Source: Acetatifactor sp.
Lineage (GTDB): Bacteria; Bacillota; Clostridia; Lachnospirales; Lachnospiraceae
DNA: 54,426 bases
Direction: 5' to 3'
NCBI GenBank assembly: GCA_022511385.1
Contig: JAFLRN010000013.1
Coordinates: 1 to 54,426, forward strand
Part shown: one piece after another, positions 1-9,190 of the stretch
Numbering within the stretch: position 1 is the stretch's first letter
Layout: every line of letters starts with the position of its first letter
The notes under the pieces: model-generated
The model's database searches: none
Seen by the model: only the letters and a program-made list of their open reading frames with translations
What the model was told of the DNA's origin: nothing
Translations under genes and position numbers: made by a program

Positions 1-134
1 TTTAGTTGAATTGCACAGAAACTGGAGATTGTCAACTCATTTTGCAACAGTCCCTTTATCTCTTTTTCCTGCTCCGCAGCAGTCAGACCATATCGTGTGG
101 GATCAGTTTGTAACCTTACTCCGATCACTTCGGA

Positions 135-1454
135 TCAGACAGCTGTCAAAACAAAGATATCGTAGATGGCACGGATGGCCGTCTCAAAGTCCGCATTATT
201 CACACCGATAATGATGTTCAACTCCGATGAACCCTGATCGATCATCTTTACGTTCACATTGCTGTGAGCCAGCGCGGAAAATATCCTGCCTGCCGTACCG
301 CGGGTGGACTTCATGCCCCTGCCCACCACAGCGATCAGTGCCAGATCCGACTCAATTTCAATGGCGTCCGGCTTTACCATCCTGTGGATGCCTGCCACCA
401 CCTTCTGCTCCTTATCCATAAACTCGTCCTGGTGGACGAATACCGTCAGGGTATCGATGCCGGAGGGCATATGTTCAAAAGAGATTCCCTGATCTTCGAA
501 GGCAGTCAGCACTTTTCTTCCAAAACCGATCTCCGAGTTCATCATATCCTTCTCCACGCTGACGGAGCAGAAGCCCTTCTTGCCGGCAATACCGGTGATA
601 ACGTACTTGGATTTCTGACAGGTGCTTCCCACGATCCAGGTTCCCTCGTCCTCCGGAGCATTGGTATTGCGGATGTTGATGGGGATACCCTCCACCCGCA
701 CCGGAAAGATAGCGTCTTCATGAAGAACGTTGAATCCCATATAGGACAATTCCCGAAGCTCCCTGTAGGTGACAACTTCGATTCCTTTGGGATTGTCAAT
801 GATCCTGGGATCAGCAATCAGGACACCTGAAACATCTGTCCAGTTCTCATATACATCCACTCCAACAGCCTGAGCCACAATAGATCCTGTGATATCGGAC
901 CCACCCCGGGAAAAGGTCTTTATCCTGCCATCGGGAAGGGATCCATAAAATCCGGGAATCACTACATTTTTGCAGCCCATAACCCTCTTATTCAATACAT
1001 CATGAATCTTTGTACCATCCCAGCTTCCTTCTTCGTCAAAGAAAATTACCTCTGCAGCGTCAATAAATTCAAAGCCCAAATAAGCAGCCAGCACAATTCC
1101 GTTTAAGTACTCGCCTCTGGAGGCCGCATAATCGCGCCCAGCCTTCTCTTTAAAGCATTTCTCAATAACATTAAACTCATCCTCAAGGGAAAGCTCCAGC
1201 TTCAGGCCGTCGATGATCTCCTGATATCTCTTCTTAATCTCCTGAAGTGCTTTCTTAAAATCCTTCCCTGCATCTGCCAGAGCATAGCAGTCATAGAGCA
1301 TATCCGTAACCTTGGTATCCTCCTTAAAGCGCTTTCCCGGAGCAGAGGGAACCACATATCTTCTGCTCTTGTCGGCATGAATGATATCCGCCACCTTTTT
1401 AAACTGCTCCGCATTCGCCAGGGAGCTTCCACCGAATTTCACTACCTTAGACAT
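135..1454 (-). CDS. Aspartate kinase
   Basis: Phosphorylates L-aspartate with ATP, the first step of the lysine, methionine and threonine pathways. The N-terminus has the kinase motif KFGGSSLA (residues 5-12), the middle has the FSRGGSDITG substrate/nucleotide segment, and the C-terminal third has paired ACT-type regulatory domains (SVSVEKDMMNSEIGF and ALIAVVGRGM regions), as expected for feedback control. At about 439 residues the length is normal. The frame stays open 32 codons further upstream, but the ATG at 1454 is preceded by GAGGA at suitable spacing and starts at the conserved MSKVVKFGG, so I use it. It is last in a minus-strand group with the ApgM-like and homoserine dehydrogenase genes. 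I cannot tell which amino acid inhibits it. Confidence 0.95.
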   Translation of the reverse strand: MSKVVKFGGSSLANAEQFKKVADIIHADKSRRYVVPSAPGKRFKEDTKVTDMLYDCYALADAGKDFKKALQEIKKRYQEIIDGLKLELSLEDEFNVIEKCFKEKAGRDYAASRGEYLNGIVLAAYLGFEFIDAAEVIFFDEEGSWDGTKIHDVLNKRVMGCKNVVIPGFYGSLPDGRIKTFSRGGSDITGSIVAQAVGVDVYENWTDVSGVLIADPRIIDNPKGIEVVTYRELRELSYMGFNVLHEDAIFPVRVEGIPINIRNTNAPEDEGTWIVGSTCQKSKYVITGIAGKKGFCSVSVEKDMMNSEIGFGRKVLTAFEDQGISFEHMPSGIDTLTVFVHQDEFMDKEQKVVAGIHRMVKPDAIEIESDLALIAVVGRGMKSTRGTAGRIFSALAHSNVNVKMIDQGSSELNIIIGVNNADFETAIRAIYDIFVLTAV

Positions 1455-1553
1455 TTTCTTTCTTCCTCGCATTCCGCCGTTCCCACGGCTCTTTCTATCC
1501 AAACTCTCCCGCCTCCCATGCGGCAGCCCGTTTTTCTTCCGATTCTCCATATC

Positions 1554-2759
1554 TTATTCCAGCTCCAGGAATTGATCCATCAGCTTATGGCCCTGTGCCA
1601 CAAAATTCCCGGATGCCCGGCCCTCCGCCTCGCTGTAACTCCAGTCATGGGACTGGGGAAACCTGCTGTCATAGATCAGATATGGCACATTGTCGGCAGT
1701 GTGGGTCCGCACCCGGATGGGGGTGGGATGATCCGGCAGCACCAACAATCTGAATTCCTCCCCGGAAGCCTCAAGCTTTTCCACTGCCGGTCCGATGACC
1801 TGGGTATCCAGATACTGGATTGCCCGGACCTTTCTCTCCACACTTCCCTGGTGGCCCATCTCGTCAGGGGCCTCCACATGTATGTAAGCAAAATCATAAC
1901 CGTCCTGGGTCAGGGCCTTCACAGCCGCTTCCACCTTGCCTGCATAGTTTGTGTGAAGCCCGCCGTTTGCACCCTCCACCAGCGCCACACCCATGCCCGC
2001 ACCCACGGCAATGCCTTTTAACAGATCCACCGCTGATACCATCATTCCCTTCTTGCCGGTCTTTTCCTGGAATGAAGAAAGCTGGGGCTTTGTGCCTGCC
2101 CCCCAGAACCAGCAGCAGTTTGCAGGGTTCAGTCCCCGGTTCTTACGCTCTATATTAATAGGGTGATTCACCAGAATATCATGGCTTTTTCGCATCATCT
2201 CCCGCAGGACCGCATCCTCCGGCAGATACTGCCCTATGACCTGCCCCAGCACATCATGGGGCGGAGTCAGCTCCACTACGCTTCCGCCGCTCCAGATCAG
2301 ACAGTGTCTGTAGCTGGTTCCCACATAAAACTGGTAGGTGTCATTTGCCAGCTGATCCGCTACCGCCTTTAAGAGCACAGCACAGTCCTCGGTGCTGATC
2401 TCCGAAGAGCTGTGGTCGATGATGGTCTGCTCCTCAAAGGGAACAGCCTCCTCAGAAATTGTCACGATATTACAACGGATGGCAATATCATCGTCCTTCA
2501 TGGGAACACCGATGCTCAGCGCCTCCAGAGGAGAACGGCCGGAATAGTATTTCCTGGGGTCATACCCAAGCACGGACAGGTTTGCCGTGTCCGAACCGGG
2601 CTTCATACCATCGGGGATGGTATGCACCATTCCCACCTCGCTGAGTTTGCTGAGACGGTCCAGATTTGGAGTCTGCGCATACTCCAGCGGAGTCTTCCCG
2701 TCCAACTCCTCAATGGGCTCATCCGCCATTCCGTCCCCTAATATAATCAGATATTTCAT
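1554..2759 (-). CDS. apgM: ApgM-type 2,3-bisphosphoglycerate-independent phosphoglycerate mutase / predicted homoserine kinase analogue
   Basis: A 401-residue member of the alkaline-phosphatase-like metalloenzyme superfamily, archaeal-type phosphoglycerate mutase branch. It begins MKYLIILGDGMAD with a metal-binding Asp (D9), has the phospho-acceptor region GSDTANLSVLGYDP near residues 56-69, and ends with DHPTPIRVRTHT metal ligands near 345-356. In clostridia this family is often encoded beside homoserine dehydrogenase and has been annotated by comparative genomics as a predicted functional analogue of homoserine kinase. Here it sits between homoserine dehydrogenase and aspartate kinase, and no thrB is visible, which favours the threonine role. 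The family is certain; the substrate is an inference. Confidence 0.9.
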   Translation of the reverse strand: MKYLIILGDGMADEPIEELDGKTPLEYAQTPNLDRLSKLSEVGMVHTIPDGMKPGSDTANLSVLGYDPRKYYSGRSPLEALSIGVPMKDDDIAIRCNIVTISEEAVPFEEQTIIDHSSSEISTEDCAVLLKAVADQLANDTYQFYVGTSYRHCLIWSGGSVVELTPPHDVLGQVIGQYLPEDAVLREMMRKSHDILVNHPINIERKNRGLNPANCCWFWGAGTKPQLSSFQEKTGKKGMMVSAVDLLKGIAVGAGMGVALVEGANGGLHTNYAGKVEAAVKALTQDGYDFAYIHVEAPDEMGHQGSVERKVRAIQYLDTQVIGPAVEKLEASGEEFRLLVLPDHPTPIRVRTHTADNVPYLIYDSRFPQSHDWSYSEAEGRASGNFVAQGHKLMDQFLELE

Positions 2760-2900
2760 ATGTCATCCATGCCTTTCCTGTTATCTGCCTTTATACCCGT
2801 AATTCCTTCGTGCCTGCAGATACAATACTACAGCTCATGTTCACTCCATTCATACCATGATCAGCGTGGAGTCAGCTGTTTTTCCTTTTCTGGAAATGAC

Positions 2901-4118
2901 TTACGCCTCCAGGCGCAGCCTTCCGCCCACTGTCATCCCATCCAGCTTTCCATAGCTGTCCGCAAAGGCTGCCTCCGTCATAACAGGAGTGATAAATCCG
3001 CACTCTTTTGTCACTCCGGGAAGCCTTACCTCCTGAATACCCTCACCAAACAGCGTTCTGGCCTTATCCTCACCTTCCGTCTTTACCCGGAAGAAGAACC
3101 GCCTCTGTGACTGGTCAATGCTCAAAAGCTCCGCCTCCTCCGAATCCCAGAAGCACATTATCACCTTGCCGATATGCCTTGCGCAGTCGATCACGTCAGA
3201 CACCACCGCGCTGGCTGTGGGAAGTTTTCCCGCACCTCTTCCGTAATACATGGAGTCGCCCAGCATGTTGCCTCTCACAAACACTGCGTTGAAGACACCG
3301 TTTACCATGTGCAGGGGATGATCTCCGTCAATCAGGAAGGGAGACACCATGGCCAGAGTTTTGCCCTCCGCATCCTTGCTGATCGCCAGAAGCTTGATGG
3401 ACATACCCATCTGTTTTGCATATTCAAAATCCCTGGGCTCCACCTTGGTGATTCCCTCGGTGTAAATTTTGCGACAATCCACATTTTTACCCGTCATCAA
3501 AGAAGAGAGTATTGCAATTTTGCGGCAGGCATCATGCCCCTCCACATCCGCCTCGGGGTTCCGCTCCGCGTATCCCTTGTCCTGGGCTGCCTTCAAGACA
3601 TCGTCATAATCCGCTCCCTCGTATTCCATCTTAGACAAAATATAGTTGGTAGTACCGTTCAATATACCTGTGATCGCTTCAATCCGCTCTGCGGTCAGGG
3701 AATAATTCAGAGGCCGGATAATGGGAATGCCGCCGCCTACGCTTGCCTCGAACAGATAATTGCAGTTGTGCTCCTTTGCCAGCGCCAAAAGTTCCGGTCC
3801 GTGTGCAGCCACCAGCTCCTTATTGGAGGTGCACACACTCTTGCCGGCTGAAAGCGCCGCCCTTGTGAACTCGTACGCTTTTCCCACACCGCCCATGGTC
3901 TCGCAGACAATCTTAACATCATCGTCCGCCAGGATCAGCCCAAAGTCGTGAACCACCCTGTCACCGTAAGGATCGTCGGGAAAATCAAGCAGATCCAGAA
4001 TATACTTGACCTCCAGTTCCTCTCCTGACTTCTTATTCACCATATCCTTGTTCTTCTCAATTACCTCTACGACACCGCTTCCTACGGTTCCGTAGCCCAA
4101 CACAGCAATCTTTATCAT
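2901..4118 (-). CDS. hom: Homoserine dehydrogenase
   Basis: Reduces aspartate semialdehyde to homoserine with NAD(P)H. The 405-residue protein starts with the Rossmann motif GYGTVGSGVVEV (residues 8-19). It contains the substrate-site block GILNGTTNYILS, the catalytic stretch EADVEGHDACRKIAILSSL with its conserved Asp and Lys, and a short C-terminal ACT-like segment (FFFRVKTEGED onward). The length is normal for the Gram-positive type. It lies about 100 bp after the ACT-domain gene and 141 bp before apgM on the same strand, consistent with one threonine-branch operon. The start is the first ATG of the frame and begins the conserved MIKIAVLGYG. Confidence 0.96.
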   Translation of the reverse strand: MIKIAVLGYGTVGSGVVEVIEKNKDMVNKKSGEELEVKYILDLLDFPDDPYGDRVVHDFGLILADDDVKIVCETMGGVGKAYEFTRAALSAGKSVCTSNKELVAAHGPELLALAKEHNCNYLFEASVGGGIPIIRPLNYSLTAERIEAITGILNGTTNYILSKMEYEGADYDDVLKAAQDKGYAERNPEADVEGHDACRKIAILSSLMTGKNVDCRKIYTEGITKVEPRDFEYAKQMGMSIKLLAISKDAEGKTLAMVSPFLIDGDHPLHMVNGVFNAVFVRGNMLGDSMYYGRGAGKLPTASAVVSDVIDCARHIGKVIMCFWDSEEAELLSIDQSQRRFFFRVKTEGEDKARTLFGEGIQEVRLPGVTKECGFITPVMTEAAFADSYGKLDGMTVGGRLRLEA

Positions 4119-4221
4119 CGTCTCCTCTTTCTGCCGCTCTGTAGGCAGCCGTTATTATCCCATTATTTTCTTCTAAACTTTTTTAATCTTTCAGTCACTG
4201 GAAGAACGCTGCATTTGCGCT

Positions 4222-4665
4222 CTACTCCTTAGCTAATATCTTCACATGCCGGACGCCCTTCTGCTCCTCCATCTGCTCGATCATCCTGGAAATGTCACCG
4301 GTGGTCTGCAACACCTGTATGCTCAGACTTAAGGAGGCAATCCCGTTGATCGGAATACTCTGGTGGATGGTCAGAATGTTAGCATGATATTCGGCAATGA
4401 TTTTCAGCACATCAGACAACAGCCCCGGCTCATCATCCATCTGGAAGGTCACAGTGAACGTGGTTCCCTGGGAATTATCATGAAACTGGAAGATATCCTC
4501 TTTGTACTTATAAAAAGAACTGCGGCTGATGCCGACGGCATCAACCGCTTCCTGAATAGTCAGAACCTTCTCCGACTCCAAAAGCCTCTTTGCCTCGACA
4601 ACCTTCAGCAGCACTTCCGGCACAGCCTTCTGCTTTACCACGAAATACTTTGCTGTCTCTCCCAT
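4222..4665 (-). CDS. ACT-domain protein with N-terminal helix-turn-helix-like segment (UPF0735/PheB-like)
   Basis: A 147-residue protein. Residues 1-60 look like a small helix-turn-helix (TIQEAVDAVGISRSSFYKYKE). Residues 65-147 form an ACT amino-acid-binding domain (TFQMDDEPGLLSDVLKIIAEYHANILTI region). It belongs to the UPF0735/PheB-like ACT family, commonly found just upstream of homoserine dehydrogenase in Firmicutes. A GGGGAG site lies about 10 nt before the ATG. Being first in the operon, with a DNA-binding-like segment and a ligand domain, it could sense an end product such as threonine. That function is an inference; no experimental role is known to me. Confidence 0.88.
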   Translation of the reverse strand: MGETAKYFVVKQKAVPEVLLKVVEAKRLLESEKVLTIQEAVDAVGISRSSFYKYKEDIFQFHDNSQGTTFTVTFQMDDEPGLLSDVLKIIAEYHANILTIHQSIPINGIASLSLSIQVLQTTGDISRMIEQMEEQKGVRHVKILAKE

Positions 4666-4759
4666 ATGCTCTCACTCCCCGGCAGATTTGTTGTTTGAAT
4701 ATTACAAACAATTCCGCAAACGTACTTGTCACGCGGACACATGTCTGCCAACGAGGGAT

Positions 4760-4788
4760 ATTCTAGCACAAGTTTCAAAGAAGCGCAA
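4760..4788 (-). promoter_or_regulatory. Putative sigma-A promoter for the ACT-hom-apgM-aspartate kinase operon
   Basis: On the minus strand TTGCGC (4783-4788), a 17-nt spacer and TAGAAT (4760-4765). It lies about 95 bp upstream of the first gene's ATG. No T-box or riboswitch-like fold was recognised in the leader. Confidence 0.5.
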
Positions 4789-4793
4789 GTCCT

Positions 4794-5852
4794 TTATTCT
4801 ACATCAACCACTTTATTCTTTCCGGTCTGTTTGCCCCGATATAGTCTTTCATCCGCCACGTTAACCCACTCGTCCACGGTCTGGCCCTCCTGGTAACGCG
4901 CCATGCCGATGGTCACAGTCATATTTATAGTGGTGTTCTCATCGTACACGAAATCCTTGATGGCCACATCCCTCCTAATTCTGTCCAGAATCACCTTCTC
5001 CGGCCGTCTGCCCTTCTCATCCAGTCCGCTGTCGGATCCTACGATCACAAACTCTTCCCCGCCCCACCGGCATACGGTACGGTCACCGCAGTTGTCTTTG
5101 ATGATCTCCGCCACGGATTTCAGAACAAAGTCTCCGCAGAGATGTCCATACTTGTCATTGATCTTCTTAAAGTCGTCAATGTCCAGAATAGCGACCCAGT
5201 AACTGGACATATCCTGTTCAGAATAAATCTTATCAAGTTGATCCACCAAATAATGCCTATTGACCATTCCAGTCAACTTATCGTGGGTAGCCTGTCTTCC
5301 CAATTCCTCCTCATAGTATGCAGCCAGTTTTGTCAGCATCCTGAGAAACACGGTAATAAACGCAAAGACCACTATGGAATTGAGGACCAGGCCCACAAAG
5401 GTCAGGGTATCCACCAACTGGTATACAGAACCCACGAACCTTGTGATCAGCAGACTGATCAGATACAATGCGGCGCTGATGATACTGAAACCGATGCCTT
5501 TAATATGGTGTTGTCCCAGCCTGACTGAAAAATAATCGGCATAAAATACAATTGCTATACAACCGATAAAATACAATTGAAAGCCGGCATCCCATCCTGT
5601 GCTGATCACGGCCAGGAACATATGTATCATAATCTCCAAGAAGGTGGCGAATATGCACAACGTTATCTTTTCATGTTTCAGAATGAAAAAATTAATGATG
5701 TAAAACAATACGCTGCCCACATTGACAAAAACCATCAAATGTACGTCTATAAGCGCAAAAAACAACAACAGGCACGTGTGCACGGACACCAAAAAGACGT
5801 TCATCAGTTTTATGGAATGTAATGCCGCTTGATTGTTCATTTTGAGGCTCAT
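4794..5852 (-). CDS. Membrane-anchored diguanylate cyclase (GGDEF protein)
   Basis: Makes cyclic di-GMP from two GTP. Residues 1-175 contain about six hydrophobic helices (for example FLVSVHTCLLLFFALI near 20-35 and FVGLVLNSIVVFAFITVFL near 152-170) with no recognised sensory domain. Residues 185-350 form a GGDEF domain with DKLTGMVNR, the metal-binding LDIDDFK near 223-229, and the active-site GGEEF at 264-268. I see no RxxD inhibitory site five residues before GGEEF, so product inhibition may be absent. It starts 31 bp after the glyA stop on the same strand with a GAGGAAAA ribosome site, so it is probably co-transcribed with glyA. The signal it senses is unknown. Confidence 0.93.
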   Translation of the reverse strand: MSLKMNNQAALHSIKLMNVFLVSVHTCLLLFFALIDVHLMVFVNVGSVLFYIINFFILKHEKITLCIFATFLEIMIHMFLAVISTGWDAGFQLYFIGCIAIVFYADYFSVRLGQHHIKGIGFSIISAALYLISLLITRFVGSVYQLVDTLTFVGLVLNSIVVFAFITVFLRMLTKLAAYYEEELGRQATHDKLTGMVNRHYLVDQLDKIYSEQDMSSYWVAILDIDDFKKINDKYGHLCGDFVLKSVAEIIKDNCGDRTVCRWGGEEFVIVGSDSGLDEKGRRPEKVILDRIRRDVAIKDFVYDENTTINMTVTIGMARYQEGQTVDEWVNVADERLYRGKQTGKNKVVDVE

Positions 5853-5883
5853 TTTTCCTCTTTTCCTATGCCTTCAGGCACCA

Positions 5884-7122
5884 TTAAATCAGTGGATATT
5901 TATCCGTCAGCGTCTGTACAATAGCCCTGGCCTGAGGAATATTTTCCTCTCCGCCCTTGATCACTAAGGCGATAGCCTCCGCAATTTTGTCCATATCCTC
6001 TGTGTTCATGCCTCTCGAGGTGACCGCGGGTGTTCCGAGGCGGATTCCACTGGTCACGAAGGGAGATTGGGGATCATTGGGGATGGTATTCTTGTTACAG
6101 GTGATGTGCGCCGCGTCAAGCAGTTTCTCCACAGCCTTTCCGGTAAGTCCGAAGTTTGTCAGATCCACCAGCATCAGGTGATTGTCTGTGCCGTCGGACA
6201 CGATCTTGATCCCCCTGTCCTTCAAGCCCTTACAAAGCGCCTGGGCATTGTCGATGATACCCTTCTGGTATACCTTGAAATCATCGCTTAAGGCTTCCTT
6301 GAAGCACACTGCTTTTGCCGCGATCACGTGCATCAGCGGACCGCCCTGGATGCCAGGGAAAATAGCTTTGTTGAAATTGTACTTTTCGTTCACAGCATTG
6401 CTGGACAGGATCATGCCGCCACGAGGACCGCGCAGGGTCTTGTGGGTGGTGGTCGTCGTCACGTCAGCGTAGGGGATGGGGCTGGGATGTAAGCCTGCTG
6501 CCACCAGACCCGCAATGTGAGCCATGTCCACCATCAGCACTGCACCCACCTCGTCCGCCACCTCGCGGAACTTCTTAAAGTCGATGGTGCGGGCATAAGC
6601 GGAAGCGCCTGCGATGATCATCTTCGGCTTCGCCTCCAGGGCAATCTCACGCAGCCTGTCATAATCGATAAAACCCTGGTCGTTTACGCCGTAGGGCACA
6701 ATGTTAAAGTATTTGCCGGACATGTTCACCGGGCTTCCGTGGGTCAGATGTCCGCCGTGATCCAGGTTCATGCCCATAATGGTGTCACCGGGCTTGCAGA
6801 CGGCGAACTGTACCGCCATATTGGCCTGGGCGCCGGAATGGGGCTGCACATTGGCGTACTCGCATCCAAACAGTTCCTTCGCCCGCTCAATAGCAAGGTT
6901 TTCCACCACGTCCACACACTGGCAGCCGCCGTAATATCTCTTTCCCGGGTAGCCTTCGGCATATTTGTTGGTCAGGGGGCTTCCCATGGCTGCCATGACA
7001 GCCTTGCTCACCCAGTTCTCGGAGGCGATCAGCTCAATGTGGCTGTTCTGGCGCTCCTGCTCGTCCACGATGGCCTGGGCTACCTCAGGGTCAATGTTCT
7101 TTACTTCGTCGAATGAATACAT
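5884..7122 (-). CDS. glyA: Serine hydroxymethyltransferase
   Basis: PLP enzyme interconverting serine and glycine and loading one-carbon units on tetrahydrofolate. The 412-residue protein has [12 protein letters not shown] near residue 31, the [12 protein letters not shown] block, the PLP-contacting [13 protein letters not shown], and the Schiff-base lysine K228 in [15 protein letters not shown]. The length is normal. It starts at ATG 7122 with GGAGG upstream, and a candidate promoter lies at 7165-7192. The next gene on the strand is the diguanylate cyclase. Confidence 0.98.
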   Translation of the reverse strand: MYSFDEVKNIDPEVAQAIVDEQERQNSHIELIASENWVSKAVMAAMGSPLTNKYAEGYPGKRYYGGCQCVDVVENLAIERAKELFGCEYANVQPHSGAQANMAVQFAVCKPGDTIMGMNLDHGGHLTHGSPVNMSGKYFNIVPYGVNDQGFIDYDRLREIALEAKPKMIIAGASAYARTIDFKKFREVADEVGAVLMVDMAHIAGLVAAGLHPSPIPYADVTTTTTHKTLRGPRGGMILSSNAVNEKYNFNKAIFPGIQGGPLMHVIAAKAVCFKEALSDDFKVYQKGIIDNAQALCKGLKDRGIKIVSDGTDNHLMLVDLTNFGLTGKAVEKLLDAAHITCNKNTIPNDPQSPFVTSGIRLGTPAVTSRGMNTEDMDKIAEAIALVIKGGEENIPQARAIVQTLTDKYPLI

Positions 7123-7164
7123 ATTATTTCCCTCCTATTTCCACGCATGAAACATTTGTGTTTG

Positions 7165-7192
7165 ATTATAACATAGAATCGGATGCTTGCAA
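7165..7192 (-). promoter_or_regulatory. Putative sigma-A promoter of glyA
   Basis: Minus strand TTGCAA (7187-7192), 16-nt spacer, TATAAT (7165-7170), about 45 bp before the glyA ATG. The 317-bp glyA/GH9 intergenic region holds this promoter, the GTCACTTG motif, the GH9 promoter and a duplicated 20-mer. Confidence 0.6.
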
Positions 7193-7276
7193 AGGGGAAA
7201 CGAAAAAACAGCGGCGGATGGCGGAATCACGTTATTTTTCACTCGTCACCCAGTTTCAGGCATACTCACCGCATGA

Positions 7277-7290
7277 TGCCGTCACTTGCG
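7277..7290 (+). promoter_or_regulatory. GTCACTTG motif upstream of GH9 (candidate activator site)
   Basis: TGCCGTCACTTGCG lies 24 nt upstream of the putative -35 of the GH9 promoter. Its core GCAAGTGACGGCA (13 nt, other strand) is identical to 41376-41388, in front of the GH39-GH43 gene. A related GACAAGTGACG occurs in front of GH10. The orientation is the same relative to all three genes. Confidence 0.4.
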
Positions 7291-7314
7291 GAAAATGACT
7301 ATCGAAGCGACAAG

Positions 7315-7343
7315 TGAACAGTAATGAATGATAACAATATAAT
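7315..7343 (+). promoter_or_regulatory. Putative promoter of the GH9 gene
   Basis: TGAACA (7315-7320), a 17-nt spacer and a perfect TATAAT (7338-7343). A second TATAAT sits exactly 30 bp downstream inside a duplicated 20-mer but has a poor -35, so this upstream pair is the better candidate. Confidence 0.4.
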
Positions 7344-7384
7344 CTATGGAGTTTCCACCTACGCCAATATAATCTATGGAGTTT
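7335..7384 (+). repeat. Duplicated 20-mer in the GH9 leader
   Basis: CAATATAATCTATGGAGTTT occurs twice, at 7335-7354 and 7365-7384, exactly 30 bp apart (close to three helical turns). Each copy contains TATAAT. It may be a duplicated promoter/operator segment or a leader element. Confidence 0.8.
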
Positions 7385-7439
7385 TAATCTCATATTTGAC
7401 ATAATAGGGCTACTATAACCAGAAAAGGCAGGACAGGGC

Positions 7440-9137
7440 ATGTATAAGAGTATATTTGTGAATCAATGCGGCTATTTACCAAATATGACCAAGCGGGTCA
7501 CTTTCCGTTCCGACAGTCCGGTGGGATTTGATGTGATCACCACGGATGGGCACATTGTCTATCACGGGACGGCTTCTACCCGGGTGGAGAACCCCTGTGC
7601 CGGTGAGACGGACTATGTGGGTGATTTCTCCCCGGTCACGGCTCCGGGGCGTTACCGCATTGTCTCCGAAAACCCCAGTGAGTCGGATACCTTTGAGATT
7701 GCCGACGATGTCTACGAGGATGTGTTCCGGAAGGCATTCGCTTTCTTCTACTTGCAGCGCTGCGGCTGTGATCTGCCGAAGAGCGCTGCCGGAATGTTTG
7801 CCCACCGGGCTTGCCACACAAAGATCGCCACTGTCTACGGTACCGGCGAAAAGCTGGATGTGACCGGCGGCTGGCACGATGCAGGCGATTACGGGCGTTA
7901 TATCGTGCCCGGCGTCATGGCGGTGGCACAGCTTTTGTATGCTTTCGAGGATAACCCTGAATTATGTGCGGCATATACTGCGCCCGGCGGAGCAGGCGGC
8001 CCGGAAACTCAAGCTGACTCGGATGCTAATGCTGACTCAGACGCTCATGCTTACTCGGACACTTATGCTGCCTTAACAAAAGCGGCGCAGCTTCCCCCCT
8101 GTCTGGAGGAAATCAAATACGAGCTGGACTGGATGATGAAGCTGCAGCGGGAGGATGGACAACTATATCATAAAGCTTCCTGCCACCGTTTCTGCGCCAT
8201 GATCATGCCGGACGCAGAGCAGGACGACATCGTGGTCAGCCCCGTCTCTGCAACAGCCACCGCAGACTTTGCAGCGGTGACGGCAATGGCGGTGCGCTTC
8301 TACGAGAAATATGATCCTACCTATGCAGACAAACTGACGGCGGCATCCCGCAGGGCCTATGATGCTCTCCGCACCATGGAGCCTTCCCAGGGCTTCAGAA
8401 ATCCGCCTGGAATCAATACCGGGGGCTATGGAGATCCACACGACACCGATGAACGCTACTGGGCTGCCGCTGAACTGTACAAGGCATTTGGGGATGAATC
8501 ATATCGGAAAGATTTTGAGAAACTGGCAGGACAGCAGATCTTTCATGGATACGGCTGGGGTAACATGGGAAGTTACGGCAACCGGGCATATCTGACCGCC
8601 ACATATCCCACCGACACTGACCTGAAGGAGAAGATCACTGCGGCAATGATCACCCTGGCTGAGGAAAAGCTGCAGATTGCCAGCTCCGACGGTTACGGCA
8701 CCTCTCTGCCCATAGAACATTATCACTGGGGCAGCAATATGGCAGCGGCAAACAACGGGCTGCATATGTACGATGCCTACCGTATCACTGGACGCAGGAC
8801 ATTTCTGGATGCCGCCGGCGACCAGCTGCACTATCTTCTGGGCCGCAATCCCATGGGCCTTTGTTACCTCACAGGCTGCGGCACGGACGCCATCAAGCAT
8901 CCCCACCACCGACCCTCCGCCTACCTTGGAAAGGCCATGCCCGGCATGCTGTCCGGAGGCCCCTGCGGCCGCCGGGCGGATCCCACCGCCAAAGGTGTCC
9001 TGCCCGAGGAATTTCCTCCAGCCAAGGCGTTGGTGGACATGTTTGGCAGCTACTCTACAAATGAGGTGGCTATCTACTGGAACTCCGCTTTCGTGCAGCT
9101 GTTGGCAAGCGTTGTACAAGCTGAATATCATCCATGA
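7440..9137 (+). CDS. Glycoside hydrolase family 9 enzyme, cytoplasmic
   Basis: A 565-residue GH9 (endoglucanase-type) inverting beta-glucanase. Residues 1-90 are the Ig-like N-terminal domain typical of CelD/theme E enzymes (starting KSIFVNQCGYLPN). The (alpha/alpha)6 barrel follows, with catalytic-base region GGWHDAGDYGRY (D147 and D150), the conserved HHRPS block, and the acid in SYSTNEVAIYWNS (E542). There is no signal peptide or lipobox, so it should act inside the cell on imported oligosaccharides. Residues 192-209 are an Ala-Asp-Ser repeat inserted in the catalytic domain and encoded by an 18-nt tandem repeat. It stands alone on the plus strand. Substrate could be cello- or xyloglucan-type oligosaccharide. 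Confidence 0.93.
   Translation: MYKSIFVNQCGYLPNMTKRVTFRSDSPVGFDVITTDGHIVYHGTASTRVENPCAGETDYVGDFSPVTAPGRYRIVSENPSESDTFEIADDVYEDVFRKAFAFFYLQRCGCDLPKSAAGMFAHRACHTKIATVYGTGEKLDVTGGWHDAGDYGRYIVPGVMAVAQLLYAFEDNPELCAAYTAPGGAGGPETQADSDANADSDAHAYSDTYAALTKAAQLPPCLEEIKYELDWMMKLQREDGQLYHKASCHRFCAMIMPDAEQDDIVVSPVSATATADFAAVTAMAVRFYEKYDPTYADKLTAASRRAYDALRTMEPSQGFRNPPGINTGGYGDPHDTDERYWAAAELYKAFGDESYRKDFEKLAGQQIFHGYGWGNMGSYGNRAYLTATYPTDTDLKEKITAAMITLAEEKLQIASSDGYGTSLPIEHYHWGSNMAAANNGLHMYDAYRITGRRTFLDAAGDQLHYLLGRNPMGLCYLTGCGTDAIKHPHHRPSAYLGKAMPGMLSGGPCGRRADPTAKGVLPEEFPPAKALVDMFGSYSTNEVAIYWNSAFVQLLASVVQAEYHP
8013..8066 (+). repeat. In-frame 18-nt tandem repeat inside the GH9 gene
   Basis: Three imperfect copies (8013-8030, 8031-8048, 8049-8066) encode ADSDAN, ADSDAH and AYSDTY. 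The unit length is a multiple of three, so copy-number changes would keep the frame. The insert falls in a loop between barrel helices. Confidence 0.85.
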
Positions 9138-9190
9138 TGTTGGTAAGCAGTTCGCCTTTCGCCAAAATTGGTACATAATTCGTTTTGAGA

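Noticed and set aside
1..134. Minus-strand open frame after the aspartate kinase stop, possibly GTG-initiated at 128
   Set aside because: Only about 42 codons remain in the window, with no ribosome site and no recognisable motif. It may be a real gene continuing beyond the edge, but cannot be called.
4700..4793. T-box or amino-acid riboswitch upstream of the threonine operon
   Set aside because: I saw no T-box sequence or conserved riboswitch motif in the short leader.
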